The notes: generated from the sequence alone by a model not told the origin. Numbered from the stretch's first letter, positions 7,603 to 17,559 are shown. The stretch is DNA of 64,000 bases from Methanobacteriales archaeon HGW-Methanobacteriales-1 (GCA_002839705.1 PGYO01000009.1:124001-188000), one strand, 5' to 3'. Made by a program: numbers and translations.

Positions 7603-9396
7603 TTAATTCAATACCAATTCACCTAAAACATCACTTAAATTAATATATTCAATATTAGAATCACCATCAATGGCTGATTTAAATTCATCATCATGTCCAT
7701 TACTTATAACCAGGCCTTTAACTTTCTCACCAGTGGATAAACGGTCCAGGGCCCATCCCATATATTCTGAGATTTGATTAAAAGTGGCTTTAGAAGCTCC
7801 GCTATTTTTTAATTGAATTAGTACTAAATCCCTGGTTTCTTTCTCTTTAGTTAAAATATCAATTCTTCCACCGGCACCCTTACAAACAACCTGTCGGTCA
7901 ATTGTTTCTAGATTATATCCTAACTTTTCCAGAATATTGATGTTTTCATATAATGCTTCCACTAAATCGTATTGTTTCTTAAGATCATCAATGGTTTCCT
8001 GTATTTTGAGATCGTCTAAATCAAAATCAGGGTTTCTTTCTTTGAATAATCTCATTAAATGATCCCAATGCCTTTGATCAGTTTTATAGGTTAAACGGTT
8101 GAAATTTGAGGTTAGAGCATTCCATCCCTCTAAATATTCCTCATTTTTCATTTCATTTAAGCTAATAGAATTTTCAAATTTGAATAAAGGTTTATAATCA
8201 CATCCATAAGTCAATCCATTTTCAAAGGCATATTCATCATCTTCAATGGAATAAGCATGGCTGGTGGCCATTAAGAGATATTTTAAATCTTGATAAGTGA
8301 CTCCCTCTTTTTTACCGGCCCGGTATAGGAGGATTAAATCTCCAAAACGGGTATCTTTATGAGATGTCCACCATCCTCCGGATTCCAGAGTTTCTTGTGG
8401 TTCTAAAGATTCTTTTTCTCTATCATCTTCATCCAGGAAATTTTCAGGTTTGGCTATCCATTGCCAGTGCACTGGTTTTTTGCGGGGTTTTAATTTGACT
8501 GGCCCTTTATTCTTCTTAATATTAGAAATATATTCTTTTACTCGGCGGGCAATCAATTTGCTGTCGCTAATGTCATTCTTTTCTACAATTTCTACAAATT
8601 GTTGATAAGCTTCTTGTGACTCTTTTGGCTTGTTTAGTCGCTGAAGAATAATCCCCATTTGATAATAAGCCTCATAATATTCCGGGTCTACTTTTAAAAC
8701 TTTTTCAAAGAAATTTAAGGCTTCTTCAAAATTCTTGGATTCTTTCTCTAGAATAGCCATGTTAAAGTTAGGTAAAATAAACCCAGGGCTATAAGTTAAT
8801 GCTTCTTCAAAGCATTGCCTGGCATCATCATAATCTTCTAGTCTCATGAAGACAAATCCTTTATAATTTAGAACCTCAGGATTATTTGGTTCAAGTTTTA
8901 AGGCTTCTTCAAAGCATTTTAGTGCGTCACGATATTTAGTTAAATTATATAATGCATCCCCTCGGTGGAAAAGCGAGTCCGGATAGAGGAATTCATCTTC
9001 AGGATATTTTTCAAAGTAATATAGTGATTCTGAATATAATCCCATATTCAGTAAAAACCTTCCCTTAAGATATAAACCATCCGAAAAATTATTTTCTAAT
9101 TCCAAAACCTTCTCAGCAGCCTGTAATCCATCTCTAAATTCATTTAATAATAGTAAAATCCAGGCCTTCTTAGCCCAGGCTTCAGTGTCTTCTGGTTTTA
9201 GCTCTATAGCTTTTTCTATTGATTGAAGGGCCATTTCATCCTCTTCTAAATTAATTAAGGTCACGGCCTTCATGAACCAGGCATCCTGACAGGTGGGATT
9301 ATCTTCAGTGAGTTTTTCAAAATATTCCAATGCTTCTTCGAATTCTTCTTCATTAAAAAAATCCATAGCTTCATCAAAATATTGTTTTTTATCCAT
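7603..9396 (-). CDS. TPR protein fused to EVE-like and NucS/DUF91-like nuclease domains
   Basis: A 597-residue three-part protein. Residues 1-290 are about eight tetratricopeptide repeats (for example ALEYFEKLTEDNPTCQDAW). Residues about 308-420 (HWQWIAKPENF, then GWWTSHKDTRFGDLILLYR) resemble an EVE/PUA-like domain, which in known proteins reads modified bases. Residues about 470-597 carry the NucS/DUF91 PD-(D/E)XK fold with GRIDIL (D513) and LIQLK. The usual catalytic Glu is Gln at 528, so cleavage activity may be lost or altered. The gene is alone, with AGGAGATGA before ATG. A role in sensing modified DNA or RNA is inference. Confidence 0.7.
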   Translation of the reverse strand: MDKKQYFDEAMDFFNEEEFEEALEYFEKLTEDNPTCQDAWFMKAVTLINLEEDEMALQSIEKAIELKPEDTEAWAKKAWILLLLNEFRDGLQAAEKVLELENNFSDGLYLKGRFLLNMGLYSESLYYFEKYPEDEFLYPDSLFHRGDALYNLTKYRDALKCFEEALKLEPNNPEVLNYKGFVFMRLEDYDDARQCFEEALTYSPGFILPNFNMAILEKESKNFEEALNFFEKVLKVDPEYYEAYYQMGIILQRLNKPKESQEAYQQFVEIVEKNDISDSKLIARRVKEYISNIKKNKGPVKLKPRKKPVHWQWIAKPENFLDEDDREKESLEPQETLESGGWWTSHKDTRFGDLILLYRAGKKEGVTYQDLKYLLMATSHAYSIEDDEYAFENGLTYGCDYKPLFKFENSISLNEMKNEEYLEGWNALTSNFNRLTYKTDQRHWDHLMRLFKERNPDFDLDDLKIQETIDDLKKQYDLVEALYENINILEKLGYNLETIDRQVVCKGAGGRIDILTKEKETRDLVLIQLKNSGASKATFNQISEYMGWALDRLSTGEKVKGLVISNGHDDEFKSAIDGDSNIEYINLSDVLGELVLN

Positions 9397-9450
9397 TTAT
9401 TCATCTCCTATAAGCGTAAATGTGAGTTAGTTTAAATTTCAATTGAAATT

Positions 9451-9598
9451 AATTGGTTATAAATTGTGATATTTATTGAAATTTTAATCTAATTAAAAAT
9501 TAATTAGTTATAAATTATAAATTTAATTGAAATTAGATCTAATAATTAGTTATAATTGTAACCTGAATTTAAGTTTTAATCTAATAATTAGTTATAAT
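9451..9598. repeat. AT-rich direct repeats, four copies of AATTAGTTATAA
   Basis: The motif AATT(A/G)GTTATAA occurs near 9451, 9502, 9544 and 9586, between the start of the TPR gene and the end of the DUF2085 gene. The last two copies are part of an identical 20-mer, ATCTAATAATTAGTTATAAT, at 9537 and 9579, spaced 42 bases. They lie upstream of the TPR gene promoter and could be regulator sites or simple AT duplication. Confidence 0.5.
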
Positions 9599-9648
9599 CA
9601 ATAATATAATTTGATATCAGGATATAATAGACTAATAATATATTTAAT

Positions 9649-10020
9649 TTAAGTTGGTATTCCTAATAATCCTGGAATGAAGCGTAAACTTGTAATAACA
9701 ATGCCCATACCTATCCCACCAATTAGACCAGTTATGAATCTTAAATTATTATTACTCTCCCTATGATTAAGGTATTGTGTAAGTCCATCTATAAATGTAG
9801 GTATTATCATTAAAAAACCCATTATCAAAATTATTATATTGAAAGCTGGATTAAAAATCATTACCAGTCCTATCACTGAGAAACTTCCCAGGTATATACC
9901 AGTGCACCGAGCACAAACTGGAAACTGATGGCCTTTTATTTTAAATGAACGCTCAGGAAGTCCATGGCAAATTATATGGCCTCTTAGGAAGTTTTTTCGG
10001 ACTATTTTAATTAAAGACAT
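9649..10020 (-). CDS. DUF2085 family membrane protein
   Basis: A 123-residue membrane protein with three hydrophobic segments. The N-terminal [10 protein letters not shown] and [15 protein letters not shown] are the diagnostic DUF2085 motifs, with paired His and Cys residues that may bind metal or heme. Function is unknown. It has a near-leaderless look, with AATAATT just before ATG and no clear ribosome-binding site. Confidence 0.8.
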   Translation of the reverse strand: MSLIKIVRKNFLRGHIICHGLPERSFKIKGHQFPVCARCTGIYLGSFSVIGLVMIFNPAFNIIILIMGFLMIIPTFIDGLTQYLNHRESNNNLRFITGLIGGIGMGIVITSLRFIPGLLGIPT

Positions 10021-10079
10021 AATAATTATTATATAATTAAAACATATAATACTTATATAAAAATGGAGAGGTAAAATAT

Positions 10080-10292
10080 ATGAAAATTATAGATACTCTT
10101 GCCGAATTAGGGGCATTTGCTATTGGAGTAATAGTATTGATTATTGCTATACTCATTATTGCACTATTCTTAATTCCGGCCTTTTTAGCGTTAGTTGTTG
10201 GATTTGTATTGTTTTTATTTACTAATCCTGTGGGTTGGGCCCTTCTGGTTATTCTAATAGCTGGTTTTTGCTGCTGTGCCCTGGCTGATTAG
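10080..10292 (+). CDS. Small hydrophobic membrane protein
   Basis: A 70-residue protein made of two long hydrophobic segments (residues about 12-38 and 40-66) ending GFCCCALAD. No family recognised. The start is supported by GGAGAGGT before ATG. It is divergent from the DUF2085 gene, with only 59 bases between the start codons, so the two share a promoter region. Confidence 0.6.
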   Translation: MKIIDTLAELGAFAIGVIVLIIAILIIALFLIPAFLALVVGFVLFLFTNPVGWALLVILIAGFCCCALAD

Positions 10293-10423
10293 GAATAAAA
10301 ATAATTTATTTTTTTTTTTAATGTACTATACGTAATTAAATTAATGAAATAAAATAAGATTAGATGGACTATATAAAAAAATATATTATCAGTTTAAAAG
10401 CAAAGAATTAATATTAAATATAA

Positions 10424-10870
10424 TTATTCAATTTTGACATTGAAATGTTTTTCTTTTTCTAATTTAGGAATTTTAACCTTTAAAATACCATTTTCAAGTT
10501 TGGCCGTAGCTTCTTGAGGTATAACCTTTTTAGGTAGAGAAATTTTTCTTTTAATGGTTCCTTCCTGTTTGTCTTTAAAGCTAATTAAATTGCTTTTCAA
10601 GTGTTTTTCCATGGTAAAATTTGCTTCAAGTGAAATTTGGGATTCAGTTATATTTAAATCTATGTTCTCTTTTTTTATACCAGGTATTAAAATTTTGACA
10701 ATAATGTTTTCTGGAGTTTCTTCTACAGTTTTTCCAGGAATTAAGTCGTTTTTAACCATGGATTCTTCCATTTGGAATCTTAAATTATCTAAGTTTTTAG
10801 CTCCATCTTTCATAATATCCTTAAAATGACATTTCATATGATTCATATGGTCTCTATGATATTTATGCAA
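10424..10870 (-). CDS. Hsp20/alpha-crystallin family small heat-shock protein
   Basis: A 148-residue protein. The alpha-crystallin domain spans residues about 50-148: ENIIVKILIPGIKKENIDLNI at its start and LENGILKVKIPKLEKEKH near its end, the family's A-x-x-x-n-GvL-x-I/V signature. The N-terminus is His/Met-rich. It should act as an ATP-independent holdase chaperone. The predicted start is a TTG behind GGTGAT; an in-frame ATG at 10846 is the alternative. A second, longer Hsp20 is encoded at the right edge. Confidence 0.88.
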   Translation of the reverse strand: MHKYHRDHMNHMKCHFKDIMKDGAKNLDNLRFQMEESMVKNDLIPGKTVEETPENIIVKILIPGIKKENIDLNITESQISLEANFTMEKHLKSNLISFKDKQEGTIKRKISLPKKVIPQEATAKLENGILKVKIPKLEKEKHFNVKIE

Positions 10871-11066
10871 ACTATCACCAGCCCTATTTATTATCTTAAT
10901 AAACTCTTAATATAATTCTTTAATTCAATAATATTAAAATTTTCTATTTCATAATATTTAATAAATCATTCATTAAATCATGGAATATTTATTTAGTTTT
11001 AAATTATGATTTATTAATTCGGTGATTAAATTAATTTACAAGAATTTAAAGCATTATTAAGGTTAT

Positions 11067-11435
11067 TTATTTTCGGAGAGCTGATCCAATGGCCCCTCCA
11101 CAAGCTCCAACTATAAAATTAATTGATAGGCCAATTATTATTCCGGCAATTCCAAACATCATGATTGATGAGCCAGGTCCTAATCCCATGCTTCCCATGA
11201 TAAGCATCAATATAACGGATATTATTCCTCCAAAAACACCTACTAAAGCTCCATTTAGTGCACCTATAATCAGATCTTCACTTAAAATGTAACCAATCCA
11301 CATAGTTACTATAATTATTCCTAAATAGGACCCTATACTTCCAAAGAAGTATCCCAAAACCATACTAAGAATACTGGTTAAAATAGCCCCCCAAAAAACT
11401 TCAATATATTGAATAAATCCATCCAAATTAAACAT
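11067..11435 (-). CDS. DUF5518 family membrane protein
   Basis: A 122-residue, very hydrophobic protein with four Gly-rich membrane segments and the repeated G(A/F)(L/V)(V/G)G pattern of DUF5518 (for example YILSEDLIIGALNGALVG). The family is abundant and uncharacterised in Methanobacteriales. A paralogue is encoded at 62890-63351. It lies just downstream of the UbiB-like kinase gene, in the same direction. Confidence 0.7.
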   Translation of the reverse strand: MFNLDGFIQYIEVFWGAILTSILSMVLGYFFGSIGSYLGIIIVTMWIGYILSEDLIIGALNGALVGVFGGIISVILMLIMGSMGLGPGSSIMMFGIAGIIIGLSINFIVGACGGAIGSALRK

Positions 11436-11510
11436 TCTTAAAGCACCTATTATTTATCACATTAAATTCTCAATTCACCCATTAATCTATGGGAATAGAA
11501 TTTAATCCAT

Positions 11511-13193
11511 TTATATCCTTCCAAAACGTAATATGGCAATGCCAAGTCCCAAAGCAAGAATAGACGCAATAATAAAAATAGCAAGTCCTATCTCTGAGAA
11601 ACCAATTACCGGCATGGGCATTCCTTTATCAGTCTGCAATATAAGGGATGAACCAATTATAAGGGATGAAATTATGAGTGCTAAGGCCACCCTATTTACC
11701 ATGGTTTCAAGTTTTGAAGTCAATTTCTCCATTTCTTTATATTGTAAATCGATTTCAATTTTTCCACTTTCCAATCGAAATAATAGTCGATTCATGGTCT
11801 GAGGCAAATCCTTTAGTAAATGTTCAATTTCAAACAGATACTGTGTTTGATAGTCTAAAAATCTTAGGGGGCTTAACTTTTTCTTTAAGATTTTTTTAAT
11901 AAGTGGTTTTGCCACATTTATTCCATTAAAAGTAGGGTCTAAATTTCGACCTAGTTCTTCAGCCATAGCAAGTACTCTTCCCAGCAATATGAAGTCCCGG
12001 GGGAGTGAAATTTTGTATTTTACTATCATATTGGGCATGCTTAATTCGTTTATCATTCCACCAATATCATTAATTTCAGCACCATAATATTTGTCCAGGA
12101 TGTTCAAAAGATCAAATTTAAGCTCATTAAGGTTGGTTGAATCTTCGATGATCCTCATATAAATCATCTGATTTATCATGCCTTTTATATCATAATTAAC
12201 CATGTAAATAAATAGTTCCGCTAGATTTTCCATGAATTCATTGTCCAGACGTCCAATCATCCCGAAATCAACGAAACATATAGTATCATTCTCCATCACA
12301 AAAATGTTCCCGGGATGGGGGTCTGCATGGAAAAATCCATTCAAAAATATCATTTTGAAGTAACATTCGGTACCAATCTCTGCAATTTTTCGGCGATTAA
12401 TATCCATATCTGATTCTAAAATTTCGCTGATTTTAACTCCATTAATGAATTCCATGGTCAATACGCGACTGGTAGAAAATTTACGATACACTTGAGGTGC
12501 ATATATATTAGAATCATCCTCAAACATCGTTCTGAATTTTTCCAGATTTCGGGCTTCCTGGGAAAAATCAATTTCCCTATCAATAACCACTTCAAATTCA
12601 TCAACTATGAGTGGAATGTTATAATACTTTAAATCTTTAATTCGTTTATTGGCCTGCCGGGCCAGGTAGCGCATGAGAACAATATCTTTTTTTATTTGCT
12701 CTTCAATATCTAATCTTTGAACCTTAACCGCCACTTCAGTTCCGTCAATCAATCGGGCCCGGTGTACCTGGGCAATGGATGCTGAGGCTATGGGTGTCTC
12801 TTCAAATTCTTTGAAAAATTCTTCTATAGGGCCTTCTAATTCTTCTTCAACAACTTTCTTTACATCATCATAAGGAAAAGGAGGAACTTCATCCTGTAGC
12901 TTGGCCAGTTCATCTGCCACTTCTTTACCAACCAAATCTGGGCGGGTACTTAATACCTGACCAACTTTAATAAAGGTGGTGCCCAGCTCTTCTAAAACAA
13001 GTCTCAGCCTTTCAGGAGCAGTGTCATTTAATTCATCCTCGAAATCATCTCTTCGGGAAAATTTGATTTTGAAACTTTTTTTAATTCCTGATTGTTCCAC
13101 CAAATTCCCAAACTGATACTTTACCAGGACACGAATTATTTCACTGAGTCTTCCTAAATCAGGTTTTTGTTTATCTGGTGGCCCTATAAACAT
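11511..13193 (-). CDS. ABC1/UbiB family atypical kinase
   Basis: A 560-residue protein with the KxGQ hallmark (FIKVGQVLSTRPDL, about residues 75-88), the nucleotide-binding lysine in EVAVKVQR, the catalytic HADPHPGNIFV, the metal-binding VDFGMIGRL, and two C-terminal membrane segments. UbiB/ADCK proteins act as ATPases supporting isoprenoid-lipid metabolism. A methanogen makes no ubiquinone, so the substrate may be another prenyl lipid. The gene lies head-to-head with the carotenoid cluster that starts at 13332, which is suggestive. Confidence 0.9.
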   Translation of the reverse strand: MFIGPPDKQKPDLGRLSEIIRVLVKYQFGNLVEQSGIKKSFKIKFSRRDDFEDELNDTAPERLRLVLEELGTTFIKVGQVLSTRPDLVGKEVADELAKLQDEVPPFPYDDVKKVVEEELEGPIEEFFKEFEETPIASASIAQVHRARLIDGTEVAVKVQRLDIEEQIKKDIVLMRYLARQANKRIKDLKYYNIPLIVDEFEVVIDREIDFSQEARNLEKFRTMFEDDSNIYAPQVYRKFSTSRVLTMEFINGVKISEILESDMDINRRKIAEIGTECYFKMIFLNGFFHADPHPGNIFVMENDTICFVDFGMIGRLDNEFMENLAELFIYMVNYDIKGMINQMIYMRIIEDSTNLNELKFDLLNILDKYYGAEINDIGGMINELSMPNMIVKYKISLPRDFILLGRVLAMAEELGRNLDPTFNGINVAKPLIKKILKKKLSPLRFLDYQTQYLFEIEHLLKDLPQTMNRLLFRLESGKIEIDLQYKEMEKLTSKLETMVNRVALALIISSLIIGSSLILQTDKGMPMPVIGFSEIGLAIFIIASILALGLGIAILRFGRI

Positions 13194-13331
13194 AAATTAA
13201 AATATCTCTTAGAAACATATAATACTTTTTATAAGTTATTTATAAATTATTGATTCGATGATATTTTAAAAATAAAAATTAGAACTATAATAAACCCTAT
13301 AATTTAATAATTATATTTAAAGTGGGATTCT

Positions 13332-14087
13332 ATGAAGGATTACTCAAAATATTTTTGGATAACCGCAATTTGCCTGGTCTTTGCTGCATTTTTTCCTGCA
13401 AAACTTACTTTAAATCCAGAAATGGCTCCTTTATCTGGAATTTTTATCATTCTTTTGGCATTGCCTTGTTATTTTGCCCTGTATAAATGGCTGGGCCTTA
13501 AAAAATCTCTGATTTTGATTATTACCCTTAGTATTTATGCTTTTACTATTGAAACCCTAGCCATCATCACTGGTTTTCCCTATTCAAATTTTCAATACAC
13601 CGAATTAATTGGATTTAAAATATTAGGATACACACCATATACCGTCCCTTTTGCATATGTTCCTCTTTTCATAGGATGTTTTTATTTAGCATCTCTTAAG
13701 AGCATTAATAAATGGAAAATAATTATATTATCTACATTAATGGTACTGGCTGCAGATTTGATTCTTGATCCGGCGGCAGTAGCACTTAATTTTTGGAGTT
13801 ATCAATCACCTGGATTTTTTTATGGTGTTCCCTTAATGAATTTTATGGGATGGATACTGACTGGTTTTTTAAGCTCTTTAATATCAGTATACATTTTAAG
13901 TGATCATATTAATGATTCTAATAAGCCTAAAGCCATTATTTCCAGTTTGTTTTTAATTTTGGTATTTTGGAGTGCAGTTTGTTTTTACCTTGATCTGATT
14001 ATACCGGGTATCATAGGCCTAGTTTTCATAGGTTACATATTATATGAAACAAAGGGTAAAATTGGTGAATTCAGTTCTAATTATTAA
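13332..14087 (+). CDS. Carotenoid biosynthesis membrane protein, CruF-like (DUF422)
   Basis: A 251-residue protein with about seven membrane segments. FTIETLAIITGFPYSNFQYTE and the later LAADLILDPAAVALNFWSY are the conserved blocks of the CruF/DUF422 family. In haloarchaea the CruF homologue hydrates bisanhydrobacterioruberin to bacterioruberin. It is the first gene of a rightward cluster with CrtI-, CrtB- and UbiA-type genes, which supports a carotenoid role. GTGGGATTCT precedes the ATG. Confidence 0.8.
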   Translation: MKDYSKYFWITAICLVFAAFFPAKLTLNPEMAPLSGIFIILLALPCYFALYKWLGLKKSLILIITLSIYAFTIETLAIITGFPYSNFQYTELIGFKILGYTPYTVPFAYVPLFIGCFYLASLKSINKWKIIILSTLMVLAADLILDPAAVALNFWSYQSPGFFYGVPLMNFMGWILTGFLSSLISVYILSDHINDSNKPKAIISSLFLILVFWSAVCFYLDLIIPGIIGLVFIGYILYETKGKIGEFSSNY

Positions 14088-14290
14088 TAATTCTCTATTT
14101 ATGTACAACGTTTTTAAGAACTATTTATCTGATTTAGGACTTTATTTTTCCTTATTTGTTTATTTTCAGTCTTTTATGAATAAATTTAAATTGTAGTGAG
14201 TTCATAATTATATTAATACTAACATTTTAATCAAAAATAAAACTATGTCTATAAAATTAAATGCCTGTTAAAAATAAACCAGTGGATAAA

Positions 14291-15763
14291 ATGAAAGCAA
14301 TAGTAGTTGGATCCGGTTTTGGGGGACTTTCAGCAGCAGCCCTTCTTGCAAAAGATGGTTTTGAAGTTACTGTTCTGGAAAAAAATGAGCAAGCTGGAGG
14401 CAGAGCCAGTGTTTATAGTAAGGATGGTTATAATTTTGATATGGGGCCGTCATGGTACTTAATGCCTGATGTTTTTGAAAAGTTCTTTGCGGAATTTGAT
14501 AAAAAGCCCGAGGACTTTTTTGAACTTGATCGTTTAGATCCATCTTATAAAATGTTTTTTGGGAGTGAGAAAGTTGTTGATGTGGCATCAGACATTGAAA
14601 AGAACTATGAACTTTTTGAAAGCTTTGAAAAGGGTGGAGCTGAAAAATTAAAAAAATATCTGGAAACATCCAAAGAAATTTATGATTTTTCCATTGATGA
14701 AATGCTTTACCGGGATTACAATTCAATATTAGACTTTATTAATGGACGTTTAATGCTTAAAGGCTATAAACTTAAAATATGGGAGAATCTACAACACTAT
14801 GTTAACACACGTTTTGAAAGTGATGAGGCCCGTAAAATTCTTCAATACTCCATAGGATTTTTAGGTGGATCTCCGGAAAATACACCTTCATTTTATCATA
14901 TCATGTCCCACATAGACCTTACCATGGGTGTATTTTACCCTCAGGGTGGCATGAGGAAAATTGTAAGTTCTATTAAAGAGCTTGCTGAGTCTTATGGTGT
15001 TGAATTTAAATTTAATGAACCCGTTGAAAGAATTGAAGTTGAAGATAAGCAAGTTAAAAGGGTAATAACCAGTAAAGACATTTATGAACCGGATATAGTG
15101 CTGGTAAATGCAGATTATGCATTTTCAGAAATAGAACTTCTAAAACCTGAAAATCAAACTTATGATGCAAATTACTGGGACAAAAAAGTAATGGCTCCTT
15201 CTGCTTTAGTGGCCTATTTGGGAGTTGATTATGTAGTTGATAAATTAACTCACCATAACTTATTCCTGGATAAAGATTGGGAAGGTGGTTTTGAAACACT
15301 CTTCAATCGTGAAAAAGCAGGATGGCCGGAAAATCCATCCTATTATGTGAATGTACCATCCAGAACAGACAAATCTGCTGCTCCTGAAGGATCAGATACA
15401 CTATTTATTCTGGTACCACTGGCTCCCGGAATTGAAGATACTCCAGCTCTTCGAGATAAGTTATACAACCAGATTATGGATGACCTGGAGGGAAAAATTG
15501 ACGAAAACATCAGGGATCATATTGTGGTCAAAAGAATATTTGCTTTAAATGATTTTAAAGATAGATATAATGCCTATAAAGGCACTGCTTTAGGTCTTTC
15601 ACATACATTAAGGCAAACTGCTCTTTGGAGACCCACTCACATGAGTAAAAAGGTTGATAACCTTTATTACTCGGGCCATTACACTCACCCCGGTATTGGA
15701 GTGCCCATGGTCTTGATATCATCTCAGATAGTGGCAAACGAAATTAAAGATAGGCACGGTTGA
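14291..15763 (+). CDS. crtI: Phytoene desaturase family oxidoreductase (CrtI-like)
   Basis: A FAD-dependent enzyme of about 490 residues. The N-terminus AIVVGSGFGGLSAAALLAKDG is the dinucleotide-binding motif; the C-terminal YYSGHYTHPGIGVPMVLISSQ is the CrtI family signature. It would desaturate phytoene or 3,4-desaturate a C40/C50 intermediate. I prefer the ATG at 14291, which follows AGTGGATAAA and places the Rossmann motif at the N-terminus, over an ATG at 14261 that has no ribosome-binding site. It is followed almost immediately by crtB. Confidence 0.88.
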   Translation: MKAIVVGSGFGGLSAAALLAKDGFEVTVLEKNEQAGGRASVYSKDGYNFDMGPSWYLMPDVFEKFFAEFDKKPEDFFELDRLDPSYKMFFGSEKVVDVASDIEKNYELFESFEKGGAEKLKKYLETSKEIYDFSIDEMLYRDYNSILDFINGRLMLKGYKLKIWENLQHYVNTRFESDEARKILQYSIGFLGGSPENTPSFYHIMSHIDLTMGVFYPQGGMRKIVSSIKELAESYGVEFKFNEPVERIEVEDKQVKRVITSKDIYEPDIVLVNADYAFSEIELLKPENQTYDANYWDKKVMAPSALVAYLGVDYVVDKLTHHNLFLDKDWEGGFETLFNREKAGWPENPSYYVNVPSRTDKSAAPEGSDTLFILVPLAPGIEDTPALRDKLYNQIMDDLEGKIDENIRDHIVVKRIFALNDFKDRYNAYKGTALGLSHTLRQTALWRPTHMSKKVDNLYYSGHYTHPGIGVPMVLISSQIVANEIKDRHG

Positions 15764-15768
15764 AAACT

Positions 15769-16605
15769 ATGAAAATAAATAAAACAATTTACACCATATT
15801 TAAAAAAGGGAGTAAAACATATTTTTATAGCACCATATTCTTCCCAAAAAAGGTTAAGAGGGATGTATTCACACTTTATAGTTTTTTAAGAAAGGCTGAT
15901 GATTATGTTGATGCCATCCCTCAAGATTCAGATGGATTTTATGCATTTAAAGATAGATACTATGATTCAAAAAGTGGTTCGGTAACTGGAGATGTGGTTA
16001 TAGATTCATTTAAAGAACTTTCCATACGTAAGAACTTTGAAGATGAATGGGTAGATGCATTCCTAAATTCTATGGAAATGGATATCTATAAATCCACTTA
16101 TCAAAATCTAGAAGAACTGGAGAGGTATCTTTATGGTTCCTCTGAAGTAGTTGGTCTATTTATGGCTAAAATCATGGATCTTCCCCCAGAATCTTTCCAG
16201 GCTGCCAGAAACCTGGGAAAGGCCATGCAGTACATAAATTTTATTAGGGACATATCAGAGGACATAGAACTGGGTCGGGTTTACTTCCCTCAAGACGATC
16301 TAGAATCCTTTGGATTGGAAAACCTGGAAGAAAAAAATACCCGAACCAATGAGGAAAATTTTAAGGGATTTATTAAAAAACAACTCGAAACTTACAAAAT
16401 ATGGCAGATGGAGGCCGAAAAGGGGTTTGCCTATATTCCTTATCGGTACTTAATATCTATAAAAACTGCATCAGATATGTACAACTGGACTGCTCGTGAG
16501 ATAGAAAATGATCCATTTGTAGTTTATAGGCGGAAAGTGAAACCATCGGCATCTAAAGTTGTTTTAAATGTATTTTCCAATTCCCTGGGACTCAGTATAA
16601 GATAA
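15769..16605 (+). CDS. crtB: Phytoene/squalene synthase family protein (CrtB-like)
   Basis: About 278 residues with both Asp-rich motifs of head-to-head prenyl synthases: LRKADDYVDAIP (DxxxD) near residue 44 and FIRDISEDIELGRVYFP near residue 168. The reaction would join two geranylgeranyl diphosphates to phytoene. The ATG at 15769 lies five bases after the crtI stop; a TTG overlapping that stop at 15760 is an alternative. Tight coupling with crtI makes phytoene more likely than squalene as the product. Confidence 0.88.
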   Translation: MKINKTIYTIFKKGSKTYFYSTIFFPKKVKRDVFTLYSFLRKADDYVDAIPQDSDGFYAFKDRYYDSKSGSVTGDVVIDSFKELSIRKNFEDEWVDAFLNSMEMDIYKSTYQNLEELERYLYGSSEVVGLFMAKIMDLPPESFQAARNLGKAMQYINFIRDISEDIELGRVYFPQDDLESFGLENLEEKNTRTNEENFKGFIKKQLETYKIWQMEAEKGFAYIPYRYLISIKTASDMYNWTAREIENDPFVVYRRKVKPSASKVVLNVFSNSLGLSIR

Positions 16606-16701
16606 TGATTCTATCCAGAAATTTTGTTAAAAAAATAGTACACCCCTCATTTTAAAATTAATATTTTTTTAAAATAAACACCCACCCCAGGAAATAAAAA
16701 C

Positions 16702-17559
16702 ATGAAAGACTTTTTATCATTTCTTTTTAAAGTTTCACGTTTCCGATTCTGGATTTATACGGGTGGAACATATGTAGTTGGATATGCACTGGGCTTTACC
16801 GCCTTTAATGATTTTTTTAATCCAGCTTACTATCTTTACCTTTTTTATTTTTTCATACCAGCTAATATATTCATTTATGGGGTTAATGATTACTGGGATA
16901 AAGAAACTGACGATTTGAACCCTAAAAAGGATGAAAAGGAATACCGTGTCACTAATTCCGATAAAAAAAATCTTTTAAATGTTATTTATTTAGTAACCGG
17001 GTTTAGTTTAATATTAATGATATTCCAGGACACCCCAGAGAAGATAATATTCTCAGTATTTCTCCTATTGTCCTACTTTTACAGTGCTAAACCACTGAGG
17101 TTTAAAGAAAAACCATTCCTTGACTTTTCTTCTAACTATTTGTATATAATGCCTGGAATATTCGCCTATTACCTGGCTTCAGGTTCTATTCCACCTTTTA
17201 TTATATTAATAGGAGCTTATTTACATATATCTGCCATGCACATATTCTCGGCCGTTCCCGATATTAAATATGATAAAGCAGCTAATATTACCACTACGCC
17301 AGTTTTTATTGGTGAAAAGGCATCTCTTGTTTTATGTTTGATTTTTTGGTTAGGATTATCATTAATTGTGGTATCTTTAGCAGGATATTATCCTTTGAGT
17401 TTCCTGGTATTGTTATATCCTATGTTCCCATTCCTTCTACTTCTAAAAAAGAATATAAAAATAATAGATGTTTACTGGTATCTACCTTATGTTAACACTA
17501 TTCTAGGGGGGATATTATTCACTTCCCTGGTGATTTACAAACTTTTTTTCCGGGGATAA
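16702..17559 (+). CDS. UbiA family prenyltransferase, lycopene-elongase-like
   Basis: A 285-residue membrane protein with about eight hydrophobic segments. Both UbiA motifs are present: NDYWDKETDDLNPKKDEKE at about residues 72-90 and PDIKYDKAANITTTPVFIGE at about 191-210. In haloarchaea the homologue LyeJ adds C5 units to lycopene on the way to C50 bacterioruberin, always beside CrtD/CrtI and CruF genes as here. A lipid or quinone prenyltransferase is the alternative, but the neighbours favour carotenoid elongation. Confidence 0.78.
   Translation: MKDFLSFLFKVSRFRFWIYTGGTYVVGYALGFTAFNDFFNPAYYLYLFYFFIPANIFIYGVNDYWDKETDDLNPKKDEKEYRVTNSDKKNLLNVIYLVTGFSLILMIFQDTPEKIIFSVFLLLSYFYSAKPLRFKEKPFLDFSSNYLYIMPGIFAYYLASGSIPPFIILIGAYLHISAMHIFSAVPDIKYDKAANITTTPVFIGEKASLVLCLIFWLGLSLIVVSLAGYYPLSFLVLLYPMFPFLLLLKKNIKIIDVYWYLPYVNTILGGILFTSLVIYKLFFRG

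Noticed and set aside
14367-14726. Minus-strand frame of 119 residues within the CrtI-like gene
   Set aside because: Antisense shadow of a well-supported gene, rich in His and Gln, with no domain.
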